Assembly: GCA_018224505.1 (NCBI GenBank)
Contig: JAGTVD010000114.1
Span: 1-13,688, forward strand
Source: Desulfatitalea sp.
GTDB taxonomy: Bacteria; Desulfobacterota; Desulfobacteria; Desulfobacterales; Desulfosarcinaceae
Length of the DNA stretch: 13,688 nt
Direction of reading: 5' to 3'
How positions within the stretch are numbered: position 1 is the first letter of the stretch; each line of letters starts with the position of its first letter. Below are positions 1-7,015 of the stretch, in pieces. Under the pieces are notes generated by a model. It did not search any database and was not told where the DNA came from. It saw only the letters and a list, made by a program, of their open reading frames with translations. Position numbers and translations under genes: made by a program.

Positions 1-275
1 ACCGCACACCCGATAAGCTGCCAAAGACGGAACAGGGCCCCCTTTTTGCCGCCTGTGACGAGGCACTCCTGGAAAGCGTCCAGTGGATCCGCCCGCGCGT
101 GGTCATCGGCATCGGCGCGTTTGCCGCTCGCCAGGCCCAGCGGGCGTTGGCGCAAACCGATCTGCAGGTGGGACGGATTACCCACCCCAGCCCCGCCAAT
201 CCCAAGGCCAATGCGGGCTGGGCCCAACACATCGAGGCGGAGCTGACCGCCATGGGTATCGAGTTGCCGGCCTAG
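1..275 (+). CDS. SMUG1-type uracil-DNA glycosylase, C-terminal part (5' truncated by window edge)
   Basis: The reading frame is open from base 3 to the TAG at 273-275 and gives about 90 residues. It contains THPSPANPKANAGW (His codon 183-185), the second signature motif of the SMUG1 family (HPSPRNPxANKGW in known members), preceded by a VVIGIGAFAARQAQRAL strand-helix segment like the family's VxGVGxFAxxRAxxAL. Family knowledge: SMUG-type enzymes remove uracil and oxidised pyrimidines from DNA, starting base-excision repair in the cytoplasm, and the His of this motif lies in the catalytic pocket. The N-terminal catalytic motif lies outside the window. The gene ends 91 bp before a gene on the opposite strand, so the two are convergent. 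I am confident of the family, not of the exact substrate range. Confidence 0.85.
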   Translation, partial: RTPDKLPKTEQGPLFAACDEALLESVQWIRPRVVIGIGAFAARQAQRALAQTDLQVGRITHPSPANPKANAGWAQHIEAELTAMGIELPA

Positions 276-329
276 ACACCATCAATAATAATATGGGTTG
301 AGGGTGGTTGGGTGATGTCTTGCATTCAT

Positions 330-360
330 CGGGCGCTGTCGACCAGCGATCCAGCGCCCG
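330..360. terminator. Perfect 9-bp hairpin between convergent genes, possible bidirectional terminator
   Basis: CGGGCGCTG at 330-338 pairs perfectly with CAGCGCCCG at 352-360 around a 13-base loop. It lies in the 91-bp gap between the glycosylase stop (275) and the stop of the convergent gene (367), where a terminator would be expected. Neither side has a T tract, so it is not a classical intrinsic terminator. It could act with Rho or simply protect 3' ends. Confidence 0.35.
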
Positions 361-366
361 GATCGA

Positions 367-966
367 TTACTTGAGCCCGGCAGTTGTGCGTTGCCACACC
401 TGTTCGGCGGAAATCAGCGCCACCTGCTGGGGGTCGATCTGGATCGTGTGGGCGTCGGGCAGGTAGCGATTGATCACCAGGGAGATCTGGGTCGTCAGGG
501 CGTCAATTTTAAGATCGCTCACGGTGGTGATCATCCGGATGTCATCTTCGGCCAGTTGGCGCAAATAACTCAAGCGATCCCGGCCGGTCTGATAATAGAC
601 CCGCTTGGTGTCCAATTCGTCCATGTAGGTGTGGATCACGCGCAGCAACTCCAGGTTGTGGCGCAGTCGCAAATGTTGCTGCGCCTGCGGGAGCGTTTTT
701 ATCCTCAGGCTTCTGACCAGGACCTGAATCTCCGCGTTGAGCATGGTCCGCTGTTCACCCAGCGCGGTGTGCAGCGTGCGGGACTGATCGATGCGATCCT
801 TCAGCTGTTGTTGCAGCAATGTGATATCGGCAATGATTTTTTCCAGTTCTCCGCGTTTGGCATTGGCCGCGGCGGCAGGCGGTATGCCCGCCAGAATCCA
901 GATCGCCGTCGCCACCATCAGCGCCATCAGCATCATCGGGGTCAGTCGTTTCAGGATTGCTGCCAT
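367..966 (-). CDS. Exported or membrane-anchored coiled-coil protein of unknown function
   Basis: The 199-residue product is not a family I recognise. Residues 8-34 are a hydrophobic stretch ending in an alanine-rich AAAANA, which reads as a Sec signal peptide or an uncleaved N-terminal anchor. The rest is almost entirely charged amphipathic helix (LEKIIADITLLQQQLKDRI near 41-59), typical of a coiled coil, so it should act in the periplasm or on the outer face of the inner membrane. The ATG (964-966) lies three bases after the stop of the upstream gene. Its GGAGG Shine-Dalgarno is inside the last codons of that gene, so the two are co-transcribed and probably translationally coupled. A segment near residues 107-139 (LRVIHT, YMDELDT, RLSYL) resembles LRAIQR, YITKLDT and ELLYM in the partner protein, suggesting a shared helical module. 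Function is unknown. A structural or chaperone-like partner of the upstream product is the simplest guess. Confidence 0.8.
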   Translation of the reverse strand: MAAILKRLTPMMLMALMVATAIWILAGIPPAAAANAKRGELEKIIADITLLQQQLKDRIDQSRTLHTALGEQRTMLNAEIQVLVRSLRIKTLPQAQQHLRLRHNLELLRVIHTYMDELDTKRVYYQTGRDRLSYLRQLAEDDIRMITTVSDLKIDALTTQISLVINRYLPDAHTIQIDPQQVALISAEQVWQRTTAGLK

Positions 967-969
967 GGT

Positions 970-3438
970 CTAATTGGCCTCCAGTTGGCGTCGCAGTTGT
1001 TCAGATAGAAAGAGTTGCGTGCCGTAATTCTGCCAGCGTCCGATACTGGCCAGCCCCACCATTTCCAGTTGGGTGCCCTGCCATTGGGAGAGTTGGGTGG
1101 TGGCCTCTGCGGATAAAACGGTCAATCCGTTGAGCGAGAGCCGTTCGCCGGGCCACTGGGACAGATGCTGCGCCGCCTCGGCAGACAGTTCTTTGACGCT
1201 GTTCAAACTGAGCCATTCCCCGGGCCACTGGGTCAGAATGCGGGCCACTTCCGGGTCCAGCTCGGTCATTTCGTTCAAGAAGAGATCCTTTCCACTCCAT
1301 TTAATCAGGCAACTGGCGGTTTCCGGCGCCATGGCCGTCAACAGGAACATGCGATCATAGTTGCCCCGGCATATCTCGGCGCTAATCGCACGGTTGAGCG
1401 GTGTACGCTGGGCAATCCGGTCCACTTTCTTGCTGATTTCAGCGCTCACCTCCTGCCAAATGGCAGACAAGGGCTTTGGCGGTACATCGACACTGTCAAT
1501 GGAAATCTCGGTGTTGAACTGCAGGAAACTGCCGATGGCGGTGGTGACTTCCTGGCGGAAAGCATCCAGGGGGAGGCCGTGGATACCCATGTGCAGGACC
1601 TCATACACTTTTGCGCGGCGTTCCATGTAGAGCAGCTCTTCGGACATGGCCATCAGCTGGGTCAAAGGGGTATCCAACTTGGTGATATACACATCACGTC
1701 GCTGGATGGCCCGCAGCGCCAACTCGATTTTCGTGTTGGCCATGGCCTGGTCGAGTTTGGGAATGCGGTCATTGGACAGGTTATTCTCTATGGCTTCGAT
1801 ATCTTGCGCAATACCCAGAGTGTAGTAGCTTTTCAGCTGCTGGATATCGGAAATTTTGTTCTGGATATCGTTGCGTGCGGCTGACAGATCGGTTTGCAGT
1901 TGGGCGAACGAGGCTTCGGCAGGCCGGCGAAGTGTTGATTCGCGCCATGACGATGGCGCTGTTGCCACAGTGGCGGCGGGTGCCGGGATTGTCGGGGTGG
2001 TATCCGGTGGCGTCGGGTTGGGACGTGCTTCGGCCACTGCTGGCGGTGGGGCTGTGGCCGACAAGGGCGCAGGTGTCAATGGTAAGGCGGTTGGCGCTTG
2101 GAAAAATGTCTGGTACCCCCAGAATCCGATAGCGGTCAAGAGCACCGATGCCGTGACGGCCGACACGGCTTGCCATAACCGTTTGCGGTGCCATCCGGTG
2201 CCAATGCTGTTGCGTCGGGCGGGTGCCCTTTTCTGTTTCATAGCCCCCTGGCCGGCCGTCGCGTCGTCCAATGGCACTTCCTGCAGGAGGGGATACGCAT
2301 CATCGACGGCTTCCGGCAGCGAGGGTGGCGGAGCGGAGGGGCCAGCGACCTTTTCCAGCGTGTCCTTGAGATTTTGCGATCGGCTGCGGCCCTTGTCGGC
2401 GGGCGTCGGTGCTTGTACCTGCTCGTCCGCCACACGGGTATCCGCCTTGGTTCGGGTGGCTTTTTGCACAGGGGCAGCGGCTGCGGTGCTCAGCAGTTGG
2501 CTGAGTTCATCATCGAACTCATCCATGCTAAGATTGGCCGGCATCCCGGCTTCTTCTTCTTCATCGGAAGCAGCATCGACGGCCTGGCTGGGGTCGGTTT
2601 CATCATCCGCGCCGGTGTCTTTGGCTTTTTTGGCCTCGATTTCGGCCATGATTTTGTCCAGCGCCGCCTGCTGATCGTCGGACACGGCCTCGGCATCATC
2701 CGGGGATTCGGATTCATCCGCGTCGCTGTCGGGTAGGTCGTTTTTGCGTTTGGCCTCGATTTCAGCCATGATTTTGTCCAGCGCCGCTTGCTGATCGTCG
2801 GACATTGCCTCGGCATCATCCGGGGATTTGGATTCATCCGCGTCGCTGTCGGGCAGCTCGTTTTTGCGTTTGGCCTCGATTTCGGTCATGATTTTATCCA
2901 GCGCCGCTTGCTGATCGTCGGACATTGCCTCGGCATCATCCGGGGATTCGGATTCATCCGCGTCGCTGGCGGGCAGGTCGTTTTTGCGTTTGGTCCCGAT
3001 TTCGGCCATGATTTTGTCCAACGCCGCTTGCTGATCGTCGGACATCTCTTCAGTGTCCGCTGTTGCCGTGCTGTTGCCGTCCCCTTCTTCTGCGCTTCCT
3101 CCTTTGCCCTCGATTTCGGCCATGATCTGTGCAAGCTGGCTATTTTGATCTTCCGAGAGTTCGGATTCTCCGCTTTCAGGAACCGGTGCTTTATCGGAAA
3201 CAGCATTCCCTTCGTTCTGCGACAGCGCCGCATCGGTGCTTTGCGGCGGTGCCTCCTCCTCCACGACCGATTCGACTTTATCGGTTGATTCGTCTTGCGC
3301 ATCTGAACCGTTGACAGCACCGATCTCGGCCATGATTTTTTCAAAAGCCGCTTTTTCTTCAGGGCTGAGGCTCTCCAACTCATCATCCGCTTCAACGGAT
3401 TCGGGCTTGGTGTTCTTGTCCTGGTCAGCTTGGCTCAT
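970..3438 (-). CDS. Large single-pass membrane protein: acidic repeat tail, coiled coil, C-terminal leucine-rich-type repeats; unknown function
   Basis: I chose the ATG at 3436-3438 (822 residues, starting MSQADQDKN). A TTG seven codons upstream is the only alternative before an in-frame TAG, and a weak GAGA Shine-Dalgarno sits 7 bases before the ATG. Residues 1-415 are strongly acidic and low complexity. They carry six copies of a helical motif, best form MSDDQQAALDKIMAEI, near residues 24, 90, 131, 171, 211 and 251. The last four lie in 40-residue tandem repeats joined by DADESESPDDAEA-type linkers. A basic stretch (HRKR) precedes one membrane segment at about 421-443, which puts the acidic tail in the cytoplasm. 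Then come a Pro/Ala/Thr-rich spacer (about 447-500), a helical coiled-coil region (about 510-670) and three 24-residue leucine-rich-type repeats (LxLNxxxxLxxExAxxLxQWxG) at about 716-790 on the periplasmic side. It is the first gene of an operon with the small coiled-coil gene. I cannot assign a function. A membrane scaffold with a multivalent cytoplasmic docking tail fits the layout. Confidence 0.85.
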   Translation of the reverse strand: MSQADQDKNTKPESVEADDELESLSPEEKAAFEKIMAEIGAVNGSDAQDESTDKVESVVEEEAPPQSTDAALSQNEGNAVSDKAPVPESGESELSEDQNSQLAQIMAEIEGKGGSAEEGDGNSTATADTEEMSDDQQAALDKIMAEIGTKRKNDLPASDADESESPDDAEAMSDDQQAALDKIMTEIEAKRKNELPDSDADESKSPDDAEAMSDDQQAALDKIMAEIEAKRKNDLPDSDADESESPDDAEAVSDDQQAALDKIMAEIEAKKAKDTGADDETDPSQAVDAASDEEEEAGMPANLSMDEFDDELSQLLSTAAAAPVQKATRTKADTRVADEQVQAPTPADKGRSRSQNLKDTLEKVAGPSAPPPSLPEAVDDAYPLLQEVPLDDATAGQGAMKQKRAPARRNSIGTGWHRKRLWQAVSAVTASVLLTAIGFWGYQTFFQAPTALPLTPAPLSATAPPPAVAEARPNPTPPDTTPTIPAPAATVATAPSSWRESTLRRPAEASFAQLQTDLSAARNDIQNKISDIQQLKSYYTLGIAQDIEAIENNLSNDRIPKLDQAMANTKIELALRAIQRRDVYITKLDTPLTQLMAMSEELLYMERRAKVYEVLHMGIHGLPLDAFRQEVTTAIGSFLQFNTEISIDSVDVPPKPLSAIWQEVSAEISKKVDRIAQRTPLNRAISAEICRGNYDRMFLLTAMAPETASCLIKWSGKDLFLNEMTELDPEVARILTQWPGEWLSLNSVKELSAEAAQHLSQWPGERLSLNGLTVLSAEATTQLSQWQGTQLEMVGLASIGRWQNYGTQLFLSEQLRRQLEAN
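2632..3046 (-). repeat. 120-bp in-frame tandem repeat array, about 3.4 copies
   Basis: Units begin at 2641, 2761, 2881 and 3001 with an exact 120-base period. The first three are full length and differ by only a few bases. The fourth stops matching at about 3046. Each unit encodes 40 residues, a MSDDQQAALDKIMAEI-type helix followed by an acidic D/E/S/P linker. Two diverged copies of the helix alone lie at about 3116-3170 and 3323-3369. The near identity of the units at DNA level points to recent duplication or gene conversion, so copy number may vary between strains. Confidence 0.9.
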
Positions 3439-3494
3439 GGCATCGTCTCTGAATTGCAACTATTCGAAAAACCGTTCATATTTGTTTGTATGCA

Positions 3495-3512
3495 CTGCAT
3501 GGGGCCTTCCAG
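3495..3512 (-). promoter_or_regulatory. Weak candidate sigma54-type promoter for the envelope operon
   Basis: On the minus strand CTGGAAGGCCCCATGCAG keeps the GG-N10-GC spacing of sigma54 promoters (consensus TGGCAC-N5-TTGC) but departs from the consensus at several bases. Transcription would start near 3484, giving a leader of about 45 bases before the ATG at 3438. I found no convincing sigma70 promoter in this direction. The match is poor enough to be chance. Confidence 0.2.
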
Positions 3513-3600
3513 AGGCGCTGACGCAATGCGCTGATACATCCTGATATTCTGTCATATCGACTACTTTACGCCAAACTTAAGCCGAACAACCAACTCCGGC

Positions 3601-3629
3601 TTGTGATTCGGCGTGTTTTTTCATATAGT
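3601..3629 (+). promoter_or_regulatory. Sigma70-type promoter for the hybrid histidine kinase
   Basis: TTGTGA (3601-3606) and TATAGT (3624-3629) are separated by 17 bases and match the -35 and -10 consensus at 4/6 and 5/6. The predicted start is near 3636, giving a leader of about 64 bases before the ATG at 3700. The 261-bp space between 3438 and 3700 separates divergent genes, so regulation could be shared. Confidence 0.5.
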
Positions 3630-3699
3630 CAAGGTAGCGTTGCGGATGGCTATTGGCCGTTTACTGTCTTAATGATTCAACCGAGGTTCCGCGCAGATT

Positions 3700-5889
3700 A
3701 TGACCCATCGTCCATCGGATACCCCTTCCGGGGAGATGATCCCACCACTGCATGCCCGATTGCATCAGGAACAAGAGGCCCGCAAGGCCTTGGAAGAGCG
3801 GATCCGCAAGGTGATGGCGGATCACAAACGCATGGAACTCGAACTGGTGCGTTATCGCGATCATTTTGAAACCCTGGTGGCCAACCGAACCGAGGAGCTG
3901 ACGCGCACCAACGAGCAGTTGATGCGCGAGAACCGCGAACGGCGACTGGCGGAGCGGGGCCGACGGGTTTTCGAGGACCAGTATCGTGAAGCCTCGCTCA
4001 TGCTCGAGACCATGCTCAACGCCATCCCGGATATTATCGGCGTTCAGGACGGCAATCATCGCATCATTCGCTTCAACAGGGCCGGATACCGTTTTTTCGA
4101 TATGGATGAGGAACAGGTGGTCGGCAAGCGTTGTTACGAATTGATCGATCAGGGCGCACCCTGTGAAAATTGCGTGATGCGCCGAATCCTCGAGACCAAC
4201 GAGCCGGCCCAACTGGAAAAATACATCGATGCCAAAGGGGTCTGGATGGATATCCGGGCCTACCCGATCCTGGACATGGATGGGCGCCTGTTTCGCATCG
4301 TGGAGCACTGGCGCGATATTACCGAGCTCAAACGCAGTGAGGCCTCGCTCATCGAATCCGAGGAGAAGTACCGACTGCTGGTTGAAAACGCCAACGAGGG
4401 GATTTTCATCTATCAGGACAACCAGTTCATTTTTTCCAACCGCCGGGCACGGGAAATGGCCCGCCGACTCGGCCTCGCGGCGTTGCGCAAGCCCCTGCAC
4501 AGCTTGATATACGGGCCTGACCGGAAAGTGGAGGACGCCTATTTCGAACGGCGCCTCAGCGGCCAGGAGATCAAACCCCCTCCCTTGTCCTTTCGTCTGG
4601 TCGATGTCCGCAATGAACTCATGTGGGTCGAAATGAACACGGTCAACATCACCTGGCAGCAGCGGCCGGCGACATTGAACTTCATAAGGGATATCACCCA
4701 GGGCAAACAGTTGGAGCGGCGGCTGCAGGAAGCCCAGCGCATGGAGTCACTGGGTACTTTGGCAGGCGGGATTGCGCATGACTTCAATAACTTGTTGATG
4801 GGCATCCAGGGCAATGCCTCGCTGATGTGGCTCGAGCTGGAGAGCAATGCGTCGCTGTCGGAGAAGCTCAAGAATATCGAAGATTGCGTGGACAGCGGTT
4901 CGCGTCTGACCAAACAGTTGCTCGGTTTTGCCCGTGGCGGCAAGTATGTAGTCAAGCCGATGGATATCAATCAGGTGTTGCGCCGATCCGCCGAGATGTT
5001 CGGACGCACCCGCAAGGCGATCAAAATCCACGGGAATTATCAATTGGATCTGTGGACGGTGCTGGCGGATCGCAGCCAGATCGAACAGGTGCTGGTCAAC
5101 CTGTTTCTCAATGCCTGGCAGGCCATGCAAGGCAGCGGCAATCTCTATTTGAGCACCACCAATGTGGCGCTGGAGGATGCCTTTGTGCAGCCGTTCGACG
5201 TGCCACCGGGCCGCTACGTGCAGATTAATGTGACCGATACCGGCATCGGCATGGACGAGGCCACCCAGCGGCGAATTTTCGACCCCTTCTTCACCACCCA
5301 CGAACCGGGCCGGGGCACCGGGTTGGGGTTGGCATCGGTGTTCGGCATCGTCAAGAACCACAATGGCATCGTGACCGTCAAAAGCCGCCCCGGAATGGGC
5401 GCCACCTTCGAGCTTTTTCTGCCGGCATCGGACAAAGCGCCCCAGGCCGATGTTGCGCCGGTGACATCGGTGGAGACCGGTTCTGAGACCATATTGCTGG
5501 TGGACGATGAAGACTACATCATCGATGTTTCCCGATTGATGCTGGAGGGGTTGGGCTACCGCCTGCTGATTGCCGACAACGGGCATACGGCCATCGATCT
5601 GTTCGGCGAACACAAGGACACCATCGACCTGGTGGTGCTGGACATGGTGATGCCCGATCTGGATGGTGAAGCGGTTTTCAAGGAGCTGCGTGCCATCCGG
5701 CCCGATATCAAAGTGCTGTTCGCCAGTGGATTTTACGTCATGGAGCAGGCCACCGGATTGATGCGCAAAGGCCAGACCGATTTTTTACAAAAGCCATTCA
5801 ACATGCACCAGCTTTCCACAAAGATCCGCCGCATGCTCGATGGAAAAACCGACAGCGGAGCGATCAGCGACACGTCTAAAACAGCTTGA
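3700..5889 (+). CDS. PAS-PAS hybrid sensor histidine kinase with C-terminal receiver domain
   Basis: The 729 residues read in order as follows. An N-terminal coiled coil (about 19-75) leads into PAS domain 1 (about 101-213), which has a CENC pair at C155/C158. PAS domain 2 spans about 222-345. The HisKA helix contains GGIAHDFNNLL with phospho-accepting H360. The HATPase_c domain has its N box near N467/N471, DTGIGM at 513-518 and GRGTGLGL at 537-544. The receiver domain has acidic D602/D603, phospho-acceptor D648 in LDMVMPD, S676 and K698 in QKPF. All catalytic residues are present. No signal peptide or membrane segment is visible, so it should sense a cytoplasmic signal and pass phosphate from His to its own Asp and perhaps onward. 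The CENC pair could bind a metal or respond to redox state, which is inference. The start is the first ATG, with GAGG 13 bases upstream, a rather long spacing. No output regulator is adjacent, so its target is unknown. Confidence 0.93.
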   Translation: MTHRPSDTPSGEMIPPLHARLHQEQEARKALEERIRKVMADHKRMELELVRYRDHFETLVANRTEELTRTNEQLMRENRERRLAERGRRVFEDQYREASLMLETMLNAIPDIIGVQDGNHRIIRFNRAGYRFFDMDEEQVVGKRCYELIDQGAPCENCVMRRILETNEPAQLEKYIDAKGVWMDIRAYPILDMDGRLFRIVEHWRDITELKRSEASLIESEEKYRLLVENANEGIFIYQDNQFIFSNRRAREMARRLGLAALRKPLHSLIYGPDRKVEDAYFERRLSGQEIKPPPLSFRLVDVRNELMWVEMNTVNITWQQRPATLNFIRDITQGKQLERRLQEAQRMESLGTLAGGIAHDFNNLLMGIQGNASLMWLELESNASLSEKLKNIEDCVDSGSRLTKQLLGFARGGKYVVKPMDINQVLRRSAEMFGRTRKAIKIHGNYQLDLWTVLADRSQIEQVLVNLFLNAWQAMQGSGNLYLSTTNVALEDAFVQPFDVPPGRYVQINVTDTGIGMDEATQRRIFDPFFTTHEPGRGTGLGLASVFGIVKNHNGIVTVKSRPGMGATFELFLPASDKAPQADVAPVTSVETGSETILLVDDEDYIIDVSRLMLEGLGYRLLIADNGHTAIDLFGEHKDTIDLVVLDMVMPDLDGEAVFKELRAIRPDIKVLFASGFYVMEQATGLMRKGQTDFLQKPFNMHQLSTKIRRMLDGKTDSGAISDTSKTA

Positions 5890-7015
5890 GCTGGCGGCTT
5901 TTGCGCACGGTGCGAGAGGCGGCGGTGGTGACTTGGGGCGGTTGGGTCCCCTCGGGCACCGCCACATCCATTTGTGGATCGGCATGCAGCACCTTGAAAC
6001 GATCACTGTCGATAAACTGGATGTGATGCACCGGATCGAGGCACAGGTCCATCTCTTGCCGGGTCACCACCGGAAAACGGTAGTGGCGGTTGCTGTAGCG
6101 GACAGGGCCTTTTTGCTGGATGCGATCCTCGATAAAGCGCACGTGGTCCCGCAATCGTCGTTCGATGAGCCGGTTAGCAATCTCCGGCACTGCCCCCAGC
6201 TGTTCGAGCACCACCGTTTTGAAGCCCGGGTCGATTTCGTAACCGACGCAGTGCCGCCCGCTGCACATGGCCGCCAGCATGGTCGTTCCCGTGCCGAGAA
6301 ACGGATCGAGCACCCGATCCCCTTTGAGTGAAAACATTTGGATCAAACGGTAGGGCAGGGTCAGAGGGAAGGCGCCACTGCGCTCCCGGGATTTGACCGC
6401 GTTGCGTCCCTGGGGCGCTCCGGGCAAGTTGAACCAGACATCCGAAAACCATTCGTTGCGCTCTTCCCAGAAAAAAGCGCTCTGGCGGCGCGCTGCTTTC
6501 AGGTCGTCCGACAGAAACGTCCGTTTGCCGTTCAGACGAAAAATCAGAATGTATTCATGCTCCAGGGTCACATAGGCCCCGGCCGGCAACATGCCTGATC
6601 CCATGAATTTGTTGGGGGCGTTGGTGGGCTTGCGCCACAAAATGGCCGGCAATTGGGAAAACCCCAGCTCCCTGAAGGCCGCAATGATCCGTGCGTGATT
6701 GGCAAACAACTGAAAGTTTTCATCGATGGTGCGGGTGGCGTCTCCGATATTGATGCAGGCCAACCCCCCTGGTTTCATGACGCGCCGCAACTCGCCCCAC
6801 ACCCTGTCCAGAACGGCATGCATGCGTTCAAAAGCCTGGCTGCCATCGCATCTGGTCAGCGCCTTCGCTATGGCCGGATCAGCCGAGCAAAAGATGCCAT
6901 CCCACATCTCGATCATGGGGTAGGGGGGGGAGGTGACCACCAAATCGATACTCTGATCTTCGATTTCAGTCATTTCCGAAGCATCACCGATAATAATCCG
7001 ATGATTGGATTCCAT
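5876..7015 (-). CDS. Beta-class DNA methyltransferase (probable N4-cytosine or N6-adenine), apparently solitary
   Basis: This 379-residue protein has the catalytic motif TSPPY (28-32) near the N-terminus and the S-adenosylmethionine-binding motif DPFLGTGTT (237-245) later. That order defines the beta group of amino-methyltransferases. Family knowledge: SPPY is most typical of N4-cytosine enzymes, but N6-adenine enzymes also use it, so the base is not settled. The region between (about 60-220) should hold target recognition, and the site is unknown. The last residues, QLKLF, fit the bacterial sliding-clamp binding pentapeptide and would tether the enzyme to the replication clamp. The ATG is preceded by a strong AAGGAGG 11 bases upstream. 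The 3' end overlaps the histidine kinase by 14 bp tail to tail. No restriction endonuclease is visible nearby, so it looks like a solitary (orphan) methylase. An 8-C tract in the coding strand encodes the SPP of the catalytic motif. Confidence 0.9.
   Translation of the reverse strand: MESNHRIIIGDASEMTEIEDQSIDLVVTSPPYPMIEMWDGIFCSADPAIAKALTRCDGSQAFERMHAVLDRVWGELRRVMKPGGLACINIGDATRTIDENFQLFANHARIIAAFRELGFSQLPAILWRKPTNAPNKFMGSGMLPAGAYVTLEHEYILIFRLNGKRTFLSDDLKAARRQSAFFWEERNEWFSDVWFNLPGAPQGRNAVKSRERSGAFPLTLPYRLIQMFSLKGDRVLDPFLGTGTTMLAAMCSGRHCVGYEIDPGFKTVVLEQLGAVPEIANRLIERRLRDHVRFIEDRIQQKGPVRYSNRHYRFPVVTRQEMDLCLDPVHHIQFIDSDRFKVLHADPQMDVAVPEGTQPPQVTTAASRTVRKSRQLKLF

Noticed and set aside
391..2736. 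Plus-strand frames opposite the envelope operon (391-1008, 1165-1884, 1856-2674, 2188-2736)
   Set aside because: They are mirror images of the repeats and coiled coils of the real minus-strand genes, with repetitive meaningless products.
2620..3046. Regular repeats considered as a CRISPR array
   Set aside because: The 120-bp units are contiguous, in frame and coding, with no spacers and no palindromic repeat.
3661..5613. Long minus-strand frames opposite the histidine kinase (3661-4500 and 4747-5613)
   Set aside because: All kinase motifs lie in the plus-strand frame. The antisense products show no domains and have no ribosome sites.
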